DNA of 64,000 bases, taken from assembly GCA_964023275.1 (NCBI GenBank), contig OZ029929.1, positions 11,865,483 to 11,929,482 on the forward strand, read 5' to 3'. The stretch comes from Norana najaformis (taxonomy: Eukaryota > Annelida > Clitellata > Crassiclitellata > Hormogastridae). The position numbers and the translations under genes were made by a program. Of the stretch, positions 31,530 through 41,226 are shown piece by piece (the stretch's first letter is position 1; each line of letters starts with the position of its first letter). The notes under the pieces are model-generated. The model saw nothing but the letters and a program-made list of their open reading frames with translations, was not told the origin of the DNA and made no database searches.

Positions 31530-32552
31530 GTGACCTCAATACTAACAAAAGGATGACTGTTGTCTGCATCCAGTAAGGCTTAATATAGCGCCACAGTTGA
31601 TATTGACGGATAGATGGATGGATGGATGAATGATTGAACCAATGAACAAATAATTCCATGATAGAACGAACGAACGAACGAGCAGAGGAAGAAATGCGAG
31701 TGGCCATGCCATGATAGAAGGAGGAAGGAGATGCGTGTGACATGATTCCATATTTTCCAAATGGCAGTGCACCTGTATAATGAAGGGTGAGGCATAATTT
31801 TCCAGGAATGGGCGGAAAATGAGCGATACTCTGCCGAATAACAATTAGATTTAGAATACACGACCAGACATTCATCCATATAATGTCTGCTAATATGAGA
31901 TACTAGTGTTGACAGAATTCTGTTTGAGATACAGGTTTAAAAAACGATTTTATTTTTCTTTAAAGTTTGCATTTTGTATTTTTGGGAATGTTAGTTATAT
32001 TTTAGGATTTTTGCTTAAAATTAACGTTTGTTATTCTCGGGAACATTTTTTGTTTTTGTATTACTTTACATTCTGTTGCATTGCATTCTGTTACTTTACC
32101 TTCTGTTATATTATACTTTGTTACTTTACCTTCTCATACTCTGTTACTTTACTTTCTGTTACTTTACCTTCTGTTACTCTACCTTCTGTTACATTGCATT
32201 CTGTTACTTTACCTTCGGCTACATTGCATTTTGTTACTTTACCTTCTGTTACACTACATTCAGTTACTTTATCTTCTGTTACATTACATCTGTTATTTTA
32301 CCTTCTGTTACTTTACCATTACTTTACTGTGTGTGGTGTTACTGCATAGGTGAGAAGCCTTACAAGTGTAAATGGACCGGATGCGATTGGCAGTTTGCGC
32401 GATCGGACGAACTGACGCGACACTCGCGCAAACACACCGGACAACGTCCTTTCCAGTGCCATCTTTGTTCACGTTCTTTCTCTCGCTCTGACCATCTTGC
32501 CCTCCATGTCAGACGCCATGAACCATCTAGTCTGGTGTCACGCCTCGCGTGA
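30584..32552 (+). CDS. KLF: Krüppel-like zinc-finger transcription factor, gene model
   Basis: Nuclear DNA-binding protein of the SP/KLF family, which binds GC/CACCC boxes. Exons 30584-31529 and 32350-32552 join in phase 1 (ACACAG|GTGACC … TGCATAG|GTGAGAAG), giving about 382 aa. The C terminus has three C2H2 fingers: [60 protein letters not shown], with TGEKP and TGQRP linkers. These spacings are diagnostic for KLFs. The intron falls in the first linker. Residues 60-230 are Ser/Pro-rich with imperfect repeats and likely form a disordered regulatory region. The finger sequence does not settle the subgroup; PIDVDHS near residue 265 is only a loose match to a CtBP motif. The ATG may not be the true start: the frame is open back to a possible acceptor at 30572. 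Confidence 0.9.
31530..32349 (+). other. KLF: KLF intron
   Basis: GT…AG intron of 820 bases. It contains a GATG/CGAA simple-repeat stretch near 31605-31690 and the pyrimidine-rich 15-bp array at 32067-32330 just before the acceptor. Confidence 0.85.
32067..32330 (+). repeat. 15-bp tandem array (TTCTGTTACTTTACC) in the KLF intron
   Basis: About 17-18 degenerate units, pyrimidine-rich on the transcribed sense strand, ending about 20 bases before the acceptor AG at 32349. Confidence 0.9.
32350..32552 (+). CDS. KLF: KLF terminal coding exon: zinc fingers 2 and 3
   Basis: [20 protein letters not shown] through [16 protein letters not shown] and [13 protein letters not shown]. All six Cys and His ligands needed in these two fingers are present. 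The very short tail after the last finger is typical of KLFs. Confidence 0.93.
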
Positions 32553-33084
32553 AGACGAGGCAATTCGTGCACCAGTGTGTGCCTTCTGGACGGATCATTG
32601 GTGGATGGAACGTGATTGGGATCGAAGGTTCAGATCGATGAACAGGATCTCAGATCAAAGATTAGATTCAGATCAGTGACAGTGATTGAAGTGTGTGTGA
32701 CCAAGTGCAACAATCATGGCTTGAATTAAGACTTATGATTATGTTCTTTGTTCCTACAGAACTTTTCGATCGCTTGTGATTAATAGCTAATAGCAAACAC
32801 TAATTTTTGTGCCTGCATTTGAACTTCCTCAAAGGATCGGATCCTAGGGTGCCATCTGCTGTTTGGTGATGGCACCACACGAATCATAATTACAAAAGAC
32901 TTTGATTCAGTTGCTTCGCTGGTTGCCCAGTTGTATGGGTGACACCAGAAACGGGATGTACAGACAGCTTCAGGTGAAAGGGCATTCTATAACCAGATGA
33001 ACAGCTCTCCTGAACGAAAATTAACTTGCCACCTGCTGCTGTTTTATTTAATGAATTTTAATTGCGGTATTTGTGATGTTTGTA

Positions 33085-33090
33085 AATAAA
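33085..33090 (+). terminator. Candidate KLF polyadenylation signal
   Basis: AATAAA about 535 bases after the KLF stop codon, in AT-rich sequence (TTTGTAAATAAACACTGC). Position is plausible, but no transcript supports it. Confidence 0.4.
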
Positions 33091-33352
33091 CACTGCTATA
33101 ATTCTAATGTTGAAGATGAGCTTCAAGCTACTTCATTTCAAGTAATTTCTAGCAACAGCAGACACCACCGTGTCCGTTGACATTTGTCTGCACAGTTTGC
33201 ATTGCACTGCATTTGTAAATTTCTTTAGCACCTCTAAAGATTTGGAAATGAGCTATCTTCCAGTGAGAGCTGTTTGAAAGTGGGACTGTTAAGATCTGTC
33301 TCACAGTAAAGAACTAGATGGTACTACACGTTGTATATATATTTAATATATG

Positions 33353-33467
<115 letters not shown>

Positions 33468-33474
33468 GTAACAG

Positions 33475-33905
33475 ATTGGTTAGAGTGCTTGGATTGTGAC
33501 ACAGAGTATGGGTTCGAGCCTTCTCTGAGAAGGTTGCTGTGTAGGGACCTTGAGCAAGTTCTTAACTCACAGTTGCTTTGTGCCATCAACTGATGCTTGG
33601 TCATCAGAAGTAAAATAAGTGAAGCTCCCATGTCCTTTTCTTTGGCACTTGAGCCGGCAATGGACGAATCCCAAGGTCCTGGACACGGGACCAGTGCATC
33701 GCAGGACTTGCTATTTACTTCCCAGCTTATGCCAGTACCAAATTATACTGCTTGGTAACAGAGGCAGGGTGTATGCAAACAACTTGCCCAGGGTTACTAC
33801 ATGGAATCGAACCTGAAACCATATGATCATTGACCAAGCACATTACCGCTAGACCACCGTGATGCACATATTAGATAGTGGCGCTTAATAAATGCAGAAG
33901 TAATA
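33475..33905 (+). mobile_element. tRNA-derived SINE, family B, split by a nested SINE A
   Basis: The 5' part at 33475-33605 has GATTGGTTAGAGTGCTTGGA, TATGGGTTCGAGCC (B box) and TAGGGACCTTGAGCAAGTTC, and runs to GATGCTTGGTCATCAGA. The 3' part resumes at about 33869 as TTAGATAGTGGCGCTTAATA, AATGCAGAAGTAATAA. In the unbroken copy at 6585-6755 these parts are adjacent. The sequence between is a SINE A on the opposite strand. Confidence 0.82.
33606..33868 (-). mobile_element. tRNA-derived SINE, family A (copy 5), nested
   Basis: GAGCCGGCAATGGACGAATC, CCAAGGTCCTGGACACGGGA, CCAGTGCATCGCAGGACTTG, TACCAAATTATACTGCTTGG, AACTTGCCCAGGGTTACTAC, ATGGAATCGAACCTG (B box), CATTACCGCTAGACCACC (A box on the reverse strand). 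ATCAGA and ATTAGA flank it and may be the target-site duplication. Confidence 0.85.
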
Positions 33906-35689
33906 AGCTTCTGAGGCGTTCCAGCATGAGTGAGTGTGCTGTGGAGGAGGAAATGTTAAGATTTGTCTGACTGTAAACCACTCTCTGTTGATTTACTGAT
34001 TTAGTTTGCTTTTGTATATGCTTTGCTGTCCGTGGCCAATTCACAATATAAGTTAGTGATGCTTTCTACTGTGGTTCATGTCTAGCTGTAGGCCACAGTT
34101 GATGTTCTTCGCAGACAAACTATACCAATAAGTATGAGCCAGATTACCGTTGTGTGTGGGACTGCTATACTCTTAGGGCTGTCGAGAGAACAAAGAAGTC
34201 AAAGGGTGTTTTGATTTAACTTTTGGAAAATGTTCACGTGCCATTAATGATGGCTCAGCTGTTCTAGTCAGTTTTATTTAATGAATTGTTCTTGCGTGTA
34301 CATGTAACTTGAACGCATTAACATGTCTACTCAGAGGCTGTGTTTTCTAAGCTCTTCTCATTCCATAGATGTCTTCCAATTCGGAAGACATCCAGAAAAT
34401 GCATAACCTAAAATGTGAGTTGCTTCCTCTTCTGAAACTGCTCTTCAGCTTTTCTGATGGAAGAGTTGCCTTCCCTTGGGGAAGAGGAAGAAGCCAGACG
34501 AGAATTTAGCATCTGTTTCGGATCACTTCCAAATTCAGAAGGGCCTAGAAATACACACTGTGTTGTCATCACCTCAGTCAGTGACCAGGGTTCACTTCCT
34601 CGGTCATAACACAGAACCTCCTATACAGTGCTACCTTGAGAGTAGTGTGAAGTATGTTTATCAGCGGCATGATAAGGTCTGTGTTACCATTTGATCGTGT
34701 TTTAAAGCTCAAAATTTAGTATACCCATGTTCCGACCACGTTAGGTCAGTATTCGTGTTATGATGAAATATTTATAAGAGAGATCTATGGTTATGTGAAA
34801 TCAGTGTAGGTTTTTGTGTGAGCTATTGTTCAGCATGGCACGGAGTCTGTAATCCAACGATTGTATGTTCGAACCTGTTGAACAGACTCTATGTGATGAC
34901 CCCGGACAAATACTGACGAATTGCTCTGCAAACTGACAACTGAGTAATAATTGTTACGATTATCTGTCTGCTGCTTTTAATACCCTTTCTGATAACTTTG
35001 AGAATAAATGTCACAATGTAATCTGTTGGTGTGTGAAGCTGTGACAGAAATTGTGCTTGCCTGTGACCTAGTTTGAATTGAACTTAAGTTGCCGAGGTTT
35101 GTTGGTATTGTAATTATGGTTGAATCTAGCAGATGCATTTGCACGACTTTCATTGGGCCCACCGTTGTCCCGCATTGTGCTGCTGGCCGCAACTGGTAAG
35201 CAGTTATGGGCCCAACTGTCAGGGCCACCACCAGTCACACATTCCCTCCTTAGTCATCGAAAATTAGCGCCTGTTCTTACAGTCACCGGTAAATCCTGAA
35301 ATTTACAAATGGCGGGCCAGTTCAAGAAATTTTATGGCTTTTTAAGTCATTGGGACATTGAGTGACCATTTCCTGTTGTTGAAATTCCTTACGACGGTTT
35401 TTCAGTCTTCATACAGCTTGCTGATTTGCATTTTAAGTTCATCTGTTCTTATGACAATTCATAATTTATGCCTTACTTCATCCTTTGTTGAAAAATGCCA
35501 CTAAACTAAACCTTCACATTTCTACACATCTTTAGACTTGAATATTTTTTAAAAATCTTGGCAATTTTGAGTATTAAAACAATTTTCTACTATTTGGACT
35601 GATTTATGTTTCAGTTGCATTTTCTGTTGGCTCTAATGTTCTAAATGTTAAAGTTCAGTTACTCTTATAACTGCAGTTGATTTTTGAAC
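33906..35689. other. Intergenic; one diverged SINE B copy, no gene recognised
   Basis: 34815-34940 has CAGCATGGCACGGAGTCTGT, TATGTTCGAACCTGTTGAAC and GATGACCCCGGACAAAT, a SINE B-like head and core. The rest shows no supported coding sequence. Confidence 0.45.
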
Positions 35690-35765
35690 CCTTGTACAGC
35701 GCCCTTTTCTTCGGCCTCGGCTGTGCTACGGCGCTATATAAATTGTCTTATTATTATTATGCTGC
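35690..35765 (+). mobile_element. Short element R5 (copy 2)
   Basis: GTACAGCGCCCTTTTCTTCG, GCCTCGGCTGTGCTACGGCG, CTATATAAATTGTCTTATTA; inverse of 29655-29740. Confidence 0.6.
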
Positions 35766-36729
35766 CTGCAGTTGTTCAGTCATCACTGTGTACTTGTATA
35801 ATGTTATAGGTGGCTCCATCAAGCAGGAATGCAGAAATATTTTGTATATTGTTATGAAGCTATTACTGGATTCAGTAAATAAATGAATGACCAAACCAGC
35901 CTTGGCAACACACACTAGTCACAACTAGCTACTCAAGTTCACAGAATTTTACTCACAAGATATTTTATTTAGCTTACATTTGTTTTATAAAGCTAGTTTT
36001 CCAACCAGAGTGGTTCTACATTTTATCATTTTCTACCATTTTACAACCATCATTGCAACTGCATCTCTAGTAGTAACATCATGATGGCGTATGAATGTGA
36101 GTCATCACTAACTTGCCTATTTGTGAAGGTATTATGAAGGAATCATTTCATATTCAGTTGGGAGGAAACATCATTTTTTTCTGAAAGTATGTGTAGATAT
36201 TACAGCAAAAACTGTTTGCCACCAGAATTCAAACACACCAAGGGCAGGTATTCACATGTTTAGACTTTTCCAAATACCATCAGATTATGTCACCAAGATA
36301 ATTAGATCTAATTAATTAGATTGTATAAGTCTGGCTAACATCACATCTTAAAAACCGTTGGAAAACTTGCGTTAGATGTAAAATAACTACTTGCATTGTT
36401 TAATTTTTTATAAACAATATCCAATTTCAATGCCGACATTAATCCAAAACAGCGGATAGCGACAAAGACAGAGAAATAAGAGCAAGTCTGTCCATTGTTC
36501 TATGTTTCAGCAGTAAAACTCCTCTCCAAACGATTTAGCGAAACATAGAAAATTTGCGTCTCATCTTGGTGGTTGATGATATATGAGTAACAGAAGACAG
36601 AAAAACTATTTAACAAAAGCCCAGCATAATCTTTAGAGGAACGATGCACAAGGTTTAACTGTTCAGTCCAAGGGCTGCACTTCAGTTGAGCTGGTGGCGT
36701 TTCAACTGCACATTTCGTATGTTTGATGT
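35766..36729. other. 3' flank of eIF1; no other gene
   Basis: AT-rich; probably contains the eIF1 3' UTR, read on the minus strand from 36729 downward. No clear AATAAA in the first 300 bases. Confidence 0.4.
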
Positions 36730-36744
36730 TTAGAAACCATGGAC
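36730..36744 (-). CDS. EIF1: eIF1 coding exon 4: Val-His-Gly-Phe-stop
   Basis: Only 15 coding bases (GTCCATGGTTTCTAA) after the acceptor TTTTTAACAG|. It supplies exactly the four residues needed to complete eIF1 and is too short for frame-based gene finding. The phase-0 match and the family-specific tail make it secure. Confidence 0.93.
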   Translation of the reverse strand, partial: VHGF

Positions 36745-38609
36745 CTGTTAAAAAGAACAACAACAATTGTTTATTAGTTTACTAAACAAGATAAAGTAAT
36801 TGGCCTTTTTTAAAGCTACATTACTATCCTCACATGCAATCTGCACACCAATGTCTGGTGGAAATGATGACACACATCTGCAGCTAGGTCAAACTTAATA
36901 GCACATTAAGTCAAAACACGAATCAAATTTTTATAATCCTGGTGGCTCTTACTTTTGAAACGATTACCTAGGAAAGTCTGCAGTGGGGCCTATGACCATA
37001 CATCACATAACTATCATCAGTCAATCAGATTTTTACTTGAGCACTTCTGAGTGGATATCTTGCAGGGGCACTACATATACTTACGGAAAGAATTAACGAA
37101 TGAAAATAATGTGATTGGACTTGAATGCAGAGGTGAGGTGCCAATAAACAATACCTTTCAGGTAACCCATACTGTAACTTACAAGAATTTATGCAGGGTC
37201 TTCCACTTAAAACATCTTAGATATCAATAGTTTTTCTTATCTCTTGACTATCACCCAAAAGCTGACTAACCTCACCTCAGATTCACACTTCTGTGTGACT
37301 ATGTGTTACAAATTTTCACAACAGTAATAACAATGTTAGAAGTCTGCACAACACACAATGCACAAGACCAGTTAAGTAAAAAAGAGAATTTCGGGAAATA
37401 AAAAAAACTGTGCCAGTGAACAGACAATCAGTCATCTCATACCACTCATGGAACGACCTGTTTGGCGACCTTTGGCGGGAATTCCTCTCTCTGTCTCTCT
37501 CTCCCTCCCTCTCTCCCTCCTCCTCTTCTCTCTCTCTCTTCCACAAGTGCTTGAAGACCGTACTGTTCCCCACTAGTTCTGGGACACTGGGCCGGAAGCT
37601 CCTCTGATGAGTTTTATCTTGAAGTGGCACTTTATAAGTTTTTGATTACAATTACAGTTACCCATGGTCGTAATGCTCACCTTGATCTGGTCGTCACGAG
37701 CCAGTCCAACCTGTTTGAGGAACTTGCTGATGTTCTGTCTCTGGTCGCCCTGAAGCTGAATGACCTCTCCGTACTCAGGATGTTCCACTACGGTTCCATT
37801 GCATGCAAATTCCTGGCAAACATCAACAGTCAAATCAATGTTAAGTTCCTATGCCATAATTGTGCATTCATCTTCCTAAGTAAGAAGTAGGTCAGTAATC
37901 TTTATTAGTGCATTTTGTTAGCATAGGCTTATGTTTACAAAACAATGCCAATAAAGAACTATAAAACTATAAAATAACAGCAAAGAAACAACTGGAAAAA
38001 TAAATAAATATAATTAAAACAATTAAATCAAAATAGAAAATATACAATTTAGATAAAATAAACATTATTAAAATACCCAAAACCTAGTATAATACATCAA
38101 ATAAAACTTATAATGTAAAAATAAGTACAATGAAAAAAAAACAGAAGACAAATACGCAATTATAATAAGATATAAAAATACACCAACTAAGAAATCAAAT
38201 ACAAAAGTATAAAATGAATTTTAAAGTTTAATATTCGTGTTAAACATTCATATTAAAATTTAGTATTGATAATTCAATACCTTCTTGGCAACTTTGACGA
38301 TCTTCTTGAAGTCGAATTCTGACGACACACCCTGCACAGTTGTCAGCGTTTTTCTTCCGTTACGTTGCTGGATACGAATGTGAATGTAACCATCTTGTCC
38401 AGAGCCGCCTTTGATTGTACCTTCGTCCTCGGCGAAAGGGTCTGTAATTGTAAAAAGTAATACCATCTGGTAACCTGTACTGTAATTTAACAAAATAATA
38501 CAATCATCATGACTCGTCTTTGTGTTAAATCACTTCTTCGCAAATAAATACGATCGTTTTAAAGCAACCTACCGCGAGACTGAAGGTTCTGGATGACAGG
38601 GTCAGTCAT
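36730..38609 (-). CDS. EIF1: Translation initiation factor eIF1 (SUI1), gene model
   Basis: Binds the 40S subunit near the P site and enforces AUG selection during scanning. Exons in transcript order: 38573-38609, 38281-38441, 37681-37812, 36730-36744; all junction phases agree. Product 114 aa (human 113). Sequence: MTDPVIQNLQSRDPFAEDEG, a short linker, YIHIRIQQRNGRKTLTTVQG (the conserved SUI1 core), VSSEFDFKKIVKVAKK, EFACNGTVVEHPEYGEVIQL, QGDQRQNISKFLKQVGLARD, DQIKVHGF. The C-terminal VHGF is the family's usual end. The 5' end faces PSKH1, whose start lies 1.8 kb away on the other strand. The larger introns hold an R3 element (37440-37665) and A-rich sequence (37890-38240). Confidence 0.97.
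37440..37665 (-). mobile_element. Short interspersed element, family R3, in eIF1 intron
   Basis: Reversed R3: CACAAGTGCTTGAAGACCGT, CTCTGATGAGTTTTATCTTG, AAGTGGCACTTTATAAGTTT, TTGATTACAATTACAG. It includes a CTCT-rich stretch at 37485-37545. Confidence 0.75.
37681..37812 (-). CDS. EIF1: eIF1 coding exon 3
   Basis: EFACNGTVVEHPEYGEVIQL to DDQIK; acceptor TTTGCCAG|GAA, donor ATCAAG|GTGAGC, both phase 0. Confidence 0.97.
37890..38240. other. A-rich intron sequence of eIF1
   Basis: Very A/T-rich with CAATAAAGAA and AAATAAATAAAT runs; possibly an old retroposon end. No coding content. Confidence 0.5.
38281..38441 (-). CDS. EIF1: eIF1 coding exon 2 (SUI1 core)
   Basis: DPFAEDEG … DGYIHIRIQQRNGRKTLTTV … VAKK. 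Acceptor AATTACAG|AC (phase 1), donor AAGAAG|GTATTG (phase 0). Confidence 0.97.
38573..38609 (-). CDS. EIF1: eIF1 coding exon 1
   Basis: ATG, then TDPVIQNLQSR, donor CGCG|GTAGGT in phase 1. It aligns with the start of animal eIF1 (M-S-x-I-Q-N-L). Confidence 0.92.
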
Positions 38610-40395
38610 GCGATCGCTGTAAATGGAACGCTGAGAAGACTTGTAGTCACTTTTGAAAGTTTTTCCAGATTTTGCGTCGAACTCCCAACAGAACGCAGAA
38701 AAGTCTAACAATGGTGACCGGAAACGGTTAACTCATGACGCAATTTAATCAATTTAAGCAAGTAAGTCAGTCAGCAACACGTTGGCATAAGCAGCTTATG
38801 CGACGGTTTTTAATCGAAGTCAAAGGTTGGTCAGTTTTGGTAGTTCATTCGTAGGCGCTCAGTCAAACACAAAATCGGTAAGGCAGATATAGTGAAGTGA
38901 GGTTCACAGTACAGACCAAAGGACCAGACAGGTAGGTAGAGAGGCAGACGGCTAAAGTAATAGTACGTGGATGGTAATTTGCATTGGAAAGTTTTGAAGG
39001 GGAATTAGGACATGATTTTAAAACTCTATTTTTCAGTTGTGAGCGAAGGGACTGCAAAGAAATAGAGGCAGAGTTGGGTCAGGTTGTTGCCGTACAATTC
39101 TAGCGGGAGTTAATTATTCCGTAGAAGTGGAGCAGCTTGAGCTTTAGGCAAAAAAAGCTTTGTCAGGGAGAATAGCTTATTTGCCGGTTTTTAATCGAAG
39201 TCAAAGATTGGTCAGTTTTGGTGCCTGTATCGCCATTATAATGATGCTCAAGGTATTAGTCGATGGTCACTGTTATGCAAAATCGCTGTGCTTATCCTAA
39301 ACATAATATTGAGATTACTAAAACAACCAAAGAAAGGTAGGCCCCTAAGTCACGGGAACCAACTAATTCACAGGTGCTGATTCAAAAGAAAAGCGATAAA
39401 CAGGTAAAGTCAAATTTGGTCCCAGGTCAATGGTGAAACTCTTATTTCCCAGTTCTTCTGGGTTGTAGGACAGGGAGTGCCTCTGAGGAGTTTTTCCTCG
39501 AAGTGGCGCTTTATAAATTTTTGATTACATTACATTGATTACATTACATTCTACAGCGCTCAACGAAAGCCAAGTCACGAGAACCAGCTTATTCAAGATC
39601 TGAGGTCAGGCAGACAGATGATAGATGGCTACGGTGGACTGTATTTGAAAATGGAACGGCCAGAGAGGCAAGGGGAAGAGGTAGAATCAGGATATGACTG
39701 GTGGAAGAGAAGTCTTTCCGATATTGAATGAACACCTGCACAAAGATGCATTAGGTGCAGTGTTGGTGAGCTCGTAGAGGATGGGTAAGATAATTGGCGT
39801 AATTCTTAAACGTAATATTTAAATTTCGCTGAAACGTATATTCAGTTTTACTGTAAAAGGCTAAAATTTCCTGTCATAAACCCTTTAAATGTTTTTACAG
39901 ACATCATAATTGCAACAAGCTTCAAACGAGCTTTAACTAGATATGCGCTAGAAAATTTCCACCACCCGCCTACTGAAAATAACTATCTAGTGTGCATCAT
40001 ATTTATTGCAGCGAGTATTTAATTTAAATAATTTGAGTTTATAAATTTTATATAAGTGAAATTAACAGTAGAAAAGAAGCAGAAGGAAACCGTGGAATTT
40101 AGACGTTCGATCATTTTAAATGTCTGATTTGTTACGATAAATGCCTTACGAACTGTCAGCGCCATTTTGTCTACTACAGATTACTCAGAGGTCCGCCTAA
40201 TCACCGAAAATGCCCTAAACTTTGTCTGGTAATTTTCGGAATTATGTTGACAACAGTTTCGGATTCAAACCCATGACATCTGACAACCGCAGTGTCAGTG
40301 CCATTTTATCTGATACAGACTGTAGCCCTGGAAAGGTAGCTGGAACTGGCATTGACTATGGACCCAAAATGAGCTGAAATTGAGGTTTCCATATT
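38610..40395. promoter_or_regulatory. Shared upstream region between divergent eIF1 and PSKH1 genes
   Basis: About 1.8 kb separates the two start codons, which point away from each other. It is partly filled by short elements: R1 copies at 38840-38960, 39325-39435 and 39540-39700 and a reversed R3 at 39440-39545. Close to PSKH1, a module TGTCAGCGCCATTTTGTCTA (about 40157) recurs as TGTCAGTGCCATTTTATCTG (about 40293), each followed by ATACAGA- or TACAGA-like sequence. GCCATTTT resembles a YY1 core. Promoter function is inference. Confidence 0.45.
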
Positions 40396-41226
40396 ATGGG
40401 GTGTCCCCCTTCGAAGCCAAAGGTCGCCGAGCCCCCGAGTAACACTGGCTCTCGAGTTCAGCATGTTCTCCAGATGAACGGAACGGAAACAAACGAGGAT
40501 GTTGACCGCCGAACGTTGGAGAAGGTTGTTCGATATCGGGCCAAGTTTGACCAGCGAGTCACAGCCAAGTACGACATCCAGGCGCTGATCGGTCGTGGGA
40601 GTTACAGCCGGGTTGTTCGCGCGCAGCACCGAATCACAAAAAAGCCGTACGCAATCAAGATGGTGAACCGCATCCACGCGAAGGACATGTGTGAGGCCGA
40701 ACTCCGAGTCCTGCAGAGCGTCCGGCACAAATACATCATCCGGTTACACGAGGTGTTTGAGAGCTCGACCCAGCTGTACATGGTTGTCGATCTTGCAACA
40801 GGCGGTGAGTTGTTTGATCGTGTGGTCTCGAACGGGAGTTTTGGTGAGCCTGAGGCAATCTACGTCCTAAGGATGGTCCTCGAGGGACTGCAGTACCTGC
40901 ACGGACGAGGCATAGCCCACCGTGACCTCAAACCGGAGAACCTTCTCTACTACCACCCGGGCGAAAAATCTAAGATACTGATAACGGATTTTGGGCTGAG
41001 CGCATTTCGGAAGACGGGGAACGAGTTCATGCACACGATCTGTGGCACCCCGGAGTACATTGCCCCGGAGGTGATTGCCCGCCAGCCGTACACGTGTCTT
41101 ATCGATATGTGGGCGGTTGGGGTCGTGACCTATATTCTGTTGAGTGCCACTATGCCTTTTGACGACGACAACCGTGCTCGACTGTACAAGATGATACTTC
41201 GTGCAAAGTATGCTTATGACGATGAG
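40396..41226 (+). CDS. PSKH1: PSKH1 exon 1: acylation signal and most of the kinase domain
   Basis: 277 codons ending KYAYDDE at the donor. Beyond it the frame runs 23 more codons to a stop in AT-rich sequence, as expected of intron. GC-rich, unlike both flanks. Confidence 0.95.
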
